A stretch of 7,347 nucleotides of DNA from Chloroflexota bacterium (GTDB taxonomy: Bacteria > Chloroflexota > Dehalococcoidia > SM23-28-2 > RBG-16-64-32): NCBI GenBank assembly GCA_022561095.1, contig JADFRV010000114.1, forward strand, positions 1 to 7,347, written 5' to 3'. A program made the translations under genes and the position numbers. Below the pieces are notes generated by a model. That model was given only the letters and a program-made list of their open reading frames with translations, did not search any database and was not told where the DNA came from. This document shows positions 4,952-7,347 of the stretch, one piece after another (the stretch's first letter is position 1; each line of letters begins with the position of its first letter).

Positions 4952-5037
4952 AAGAGCTGTAAAGGTGCAGAGTGCTACTTCAGGTTAGCGCCGCGGGGCG
5001 AGAGGTGGAAGGAGGTGGCGGCACATCCTGCGCGAAC

Positions 5038-5065
5038 TTGACAGGCTATGGGGCGGGTATATGAT
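5038..5065 (+). promoter_or_regulatory. Near-consensus sigma70 promoter of the secreted protein gene
   Basis: TTGACA (5038-5043, perfect -35), a 16-nt spacer, and TATGAT (5060-5065, 5 of 6 matches to the -10). Transcription should start near 5072, giving a leader of about 33 nt. An in-frame ATG at 5048 lies inside this promoter and so cannot be the start, which supports the ATG at 5105. Confidence 0.8.
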
Positions 5066-5104
5066 TGCCGTGCTCCGACGGCGCGACGCCGTTCGAGGGA
5101 TGCG

Positions 5105-7282
5105 ATGCGATATCTGCGATACGCTCTGCCGGGTCTGCTGGCGCTGGCGGCGCTGCTTGCAGTCATTCTGGTCCAGCCTAAGGGCGAGCCTACTACGGCG
5201 ACGGGGGGCAACAGCATCACGACGGCCGACACGGCCATACCGACGCCGATACCTGCCGATGTGAGAGTCGTCAAAGGCTTCACTGGCGATGGCCTGGACA
5301 TCGAATTCAATGTGACGGTGCGCAACGAGTCGGCCCAGGTGAGCGACCCAATAGGCACTCTCAGCTTCGACTTTAGAACTAGCGACAATACCGCCGAGAG
5401 CGTAGGGACGATTGAAAGAATTATGATACTCGATGTCCTACCCCTGCCCACCCAGTTCGATGTCGACTTAGTAGTCCAGGGCATCCCGTCTGGTCAGGAT
5501 ATGCGCTCCTTTCAGGCCTTCATCCTGCTGGAGGGGGATGCCGGTGTTAGCTTCGCTAGTCTCCAGGCCTCTGATCCTTCCCCTGGCCCGCAGTTCTTCC
5601 TGGAGAAGTGCCCCAACACCGGCATTTCCGTGGATTCGGCAAGCGTCCCGGGCGTCGTCTCCATCTCGGCCCAGAACGCCGGCCCTGGCTGCACCGGGGA
5701 CGGCGTTCTGGCAAGACTGACCTTCAACCGCTTCAATGACAATCCGACCACCAAACTTTTCCTTTTCGATGATGGCCTCACATTCTACACGGATATCAAC
5801 TCGGTCAATCATCCTTTCGATATTTTACTCTACGCCCGTCTCTGCGTTCTGCAGCTCTTTTGCCCTGATCCAGGACCGACGCCGACGGCCACGCCGACAG
5901 CCACGCCAACCCCTACGGGCACGCTCACGCCTACACCCACGCCTACACCGACGCCCACACCCACTCCCACGCCTACCCCTACGCCCACACCCACGCCCAC
6001 GGCGACACCGACGGCCACGCCAGCGGTGTGCCCCGCGCCAACCGCGACGGCTACTCCGTTGCCGCCGCCGACGATTCCTAGGACGGTCGTGACGTTCTGC
6101 AATGATACCGGACAGGCCGCCAGCGACCTGCATATCCAGTTCTCGGAACCATCGGCAAGCCTCTTCCCGCTGCAAGAGAACGCCCCCGGTTGCCCTGGTC
6201 CCTCGTTTATCTTCGGCCCCTCGTTTCCTCCCACCTACGACTCGCTAGATGTCATCTGGACCAGCGCCTGCGTGGTTCCTGGGGAGTCCGTCACGTTTGC
6301 ATTCATCACCGATTGCACTACCTGTGCGGCCCCGCAAGTTTCGTGCATCAACTGGACTCTGTTCGGTGAGCCTCTGGCATCACCGGACCCCAACGCCTGC
6401 GCGACGGGGACAGCGACTGACCTTCCCAACGCTGACAAGGCGAATCCCGGCGGCTGGACCAACAATTCGGGCTCGACTTGCGGCGCGGACTCGGTCTCCA
6501 CCATCTGCTCCTCCAGGATCGATGAGGATATCGCCACGCCGGACGACTCCAGCTATATCGAGAGCCCGAGCAACCCAAGCGGGGCCAGCGTCGACTTCGA
6601 ACTCACTGATGCGCCCCCCGACCTGCAAGAATTGGAGCAGCTTCGCGTCCGGATCCGGGCTTCCAAGGCCGGAGGCAAGACGGCAACGGTGCAGGTTGAG
6701 GTCCGGAAATCGGATGGTACGTTACTTGGTTCCCCGACGGCCGAGTTCCTCAGCACAACGGTCTTCTCCCGCTTCTACAACATTTCCGGTCTGTCCCTGA
6801 CGGCTGCCGATGTTGACGGTCTCTTCGTCCGGGTCGTTGGCAACGTAAGCGGCGGCGGTTCCCCGACAACTGTACGGGTGCAGACGATAAACGTCGAGAA
6901 GACGTACTTCCCTACGATACCGACGCCAACACCCACACCCACGCCAACGCCTTGTCCCGGTGACAGCGACTGCGACGGCTGGCCGAACCTCTCGGAGATC
7001 GTTATCGGCACCGACCCGTTCGACGGCTGCGCGGACACTTCGACGCCCAACGACGAGCGCGGCCCCGGCTTCGGCGAGCCGTTATCGCCGTTGCCCCCAG
7101 ACTTGAACGACGATCGGTTTTTGGATATCACGGATATCGTGGCCGTCGCCGGCTCGTTCGGGTTGTCGGTGCCGCCGGCGCTGGCCAGGGTTAACATCGC
7201 GCCGATAATCGCGCCGGACGGGTTCGTGGACATCTCGGACGTCTTCGCCGTGGCGAGCCTGTTCGGGCAGAGCTGCGTGTAG
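5105..7282 (+). CDS. Secreted multidomain surface protein with PT linkers and dockerin-like C-terminus
   Basis: A 725-residue protein of unknown exact function, probably extracellular. Layout: N-terminal signal or anchor (MRYLRYALPGLLALAALLAV, with no clear A-x-A cleavage site); a beta-rich first domain, whose part at about 117-239 resembles cohesin folds (FDVDLVVQGIPSG, GDGVLARLTF); a Pro-Thr linker at about 258-324; a Cys-rich beta domain at 325-437; a further beta-sandwich-like region at 438-603; and a short PT linker at 604-617. Then come a DSDCDGWPN calcium-loop motif (620-628) of thrombospondin type-3 style and a dockerin-like pair of loops, DLNDDRFLDITDIVAVAGSFG (from 666) and APDGFVDISDVFAVASLFG (from about 704). 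Loop acids point to calcium binding. Many Cys residues suggest disulfides outside the cell. No LPxTG or C-terminal membrane helix is seen. The start ATG 5105 has GAGGGA at 5095-5100. Such proteins are common in Dehalococcoidia-like genomes. A role in adhesion or surface assembly is inference. Confidence 0.85.
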   Translation: MRYLRYALPGLLALAALLAVILVQPKGEPTTATGGNSITTADTAIPTPIPADVRVVKGFTGDGLDIEFNVTVRNESAQVSDPIGTLSFDFRTSDNTAESVGTIERIMILDVLPLPTQFDVDLVVQGIPSGQDMRSFQAFILLEGDAGVSFASLQASDPSPGPQFFLEKCPNTGISVDSASVPGVVSISAQNAGPGCTGDGVLARLTFNRFNDNPTTKLFLFDDGLTFYTDINSVNHPFDILLYARLCVLQLFCPDPGPTPTATPTATPTPTGTLTPTPTPTPTPTPTPTPTPTPTPTPTATPTATPAVCPAPTATATPLPPPTIPRTVVTFCNDTGQAASDLHIQFSEPSASLFPLQENAPGCPGPSFIFGPSFPPTYDSLDVIWTSACVVPGESVTFAFITDCTTCAAPQVSCINWTLFGEPLASPDPNACATGTATDLPNADKANPGGWTNNSGSTCGADSVSTICSSRIDEDIATPDDSSYIESPSNPSGASVDFELTDAPPDLQELEQLRVRIRASKAGGKTATVQVEVRKSDGTLLGSPTAEFLSTTVFSRFYNISGLSLTAADVDGLFVRVVGNVSGGGSPTTVRVQTINVEKTYFPTIPTPTPTPTPTPCPGDSDCDGWPNLSEIVIGTDPFDGCADTSTPNDERGPGFGEPLSPLPPDLNDDRFLDITDIVAVAGSFGLSVPPALARVNIAPIIAPDGFVDISDVFAVASLFGQSCV
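5874..6016 (+). repeat. Degenerate ACGCCN-type hexamer tract coding (Pro-Thr)n
   Basis: The tract is built of 6-nt units close to CCNACN/ACGCCC, densest at 5929-6001, and encodes an uninterrupted Thr-Pro linker of more than 30 residues. Third positions vary (C, G, T, A), so it is not a perfect microsatellite, but change by whole units would keep the frame. A second, shorter tract of the same kind lies at 6917-6952. Confidence 0.8.
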
Positions 7283-7288
7283 GGGCGG

Positions 7289-7305
7289 GCCCCAGCGGGG
7301 CTTTT
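7289..7305 (+). terminator. Terminator-like hairpin after the surface protein gene
   Basis: GCCCC (7289-7293), AGC loop, GGGGC (7297-7301), then TTTT (7302-7305), starting 6 nt after the TAG. The stem is short but pure G-C. A second hairpin, CTTTTC (7301-7306) with GAAAAG (7315-7320), would use the T-run in its stem and so compete with the first. The remaining bases to 7347 hold nothing I can identify. Confidence 0.55.
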
Positions 7306-7347
7306 CGCCGGTGAGAAAAGGGTTCAGTTTCGTCGGCCCGGCTCGAA

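Larger units (their letters stand above)
4708..5037. other. lysC-surface protein spacer, repeat-bearing, no gene
   Basis: This gap holds the right arm of the lysC inverted repeat, the two dispersed-repeat copies with their short direct repeat, and GC-rich sequence up to the promoter at 5038. Open frames across it on both strands have no Shine-Dalgarno site and read repeat DNA, so I call none of them. No tRNA or other RNA gene was recognised. Confidence 0.6.

Noticed and set aside
5825..6234. Minus-strand frames with long Gly-Val or Arg-Gly repeats
   Set aside because: They are antisense readings of the Pro-Thr coding tract, not glycine-rich proteins.

Overview
The window joins two very different kinds of DNA. 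Bases 1 to about 1200 are AT-richer (by eye about 45-50% GC) and carry a fragment of a tailed-phage head-morphogenesis operon read leftwards. It holds the end of an unidentified head gene, an HK97-type prohead protease, and the N-terminal 115 codons of an HK97-fold major capsid protein running off the left edge. From about 1200-1240 to the end the DNA is GC-rich (by eye 60-68%), all genes read rightwards, and gene order and protein style suggest a Chloroflexota (Dehalococcoidia/SAR202-like) chromosome. The clues are an R3H-domain protein next to tmk, a thrB-lysC pair, a PT-linker secreted protein with a dockerin-like end, and copies of the CCCTTCGACAAGCTCAGGG repeat. The taxonomic call is inference from recognition, not from a search.

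Layout: (1) 1-346 capsid start, 461-1078 protease and 1078-~1200 the 3' end of an upstream head gene, all minus strand. (2) An abrupt junction at about 1200-1240 that removes the 5' part of a chromosomal R3H/AAA-type gene and also cuts the phage operon in mid-order. (3) 1199-1678 R3H C-terminus followed 2 nt later by tmk (1681-2319) and a GC-rich hairpin terminator (2332-2359). (4) A spacer with a good sigma70-type promoter (2541-2569), then thrB (2608-3489) and lysC (3490-4707) with no gap between them. (5) A spacer of about 400 nt with a long inverted repeat over the lysC stop, two dispersed-repeat copies and a near-consensus promoter TTGACA-N16-TATGAT (5038-5065). (6) A 725-residue secreted multidomain protein (5105-7282) ending in a terminator-like hairpin.

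How the genes work together: protease and capsid belong to one head-assembly module, in which the protease would cleave the capsid delta domain. tmk makes dTDP for DNA synthesis. lysC catalyses the first step of the aspartate pathway and thrB the penultimate step to threonine, so the thrB-lysC pair is an amino-acid operon. The large secreted protein is a separate unit with its own promoter, probably a cell-surface protein.

I see no convincing new defence or mobile system. The points most worth a second look are the phage/chromosome junction (integration scar or assembly chimera), the in-frame internal start with a strong Shine-Dalgarno site in lysC that coincides with a sharp codon-usage change, the hairpin over the protease stop, and the cohesin-like/dockerin-like architecture of the secreted protein.
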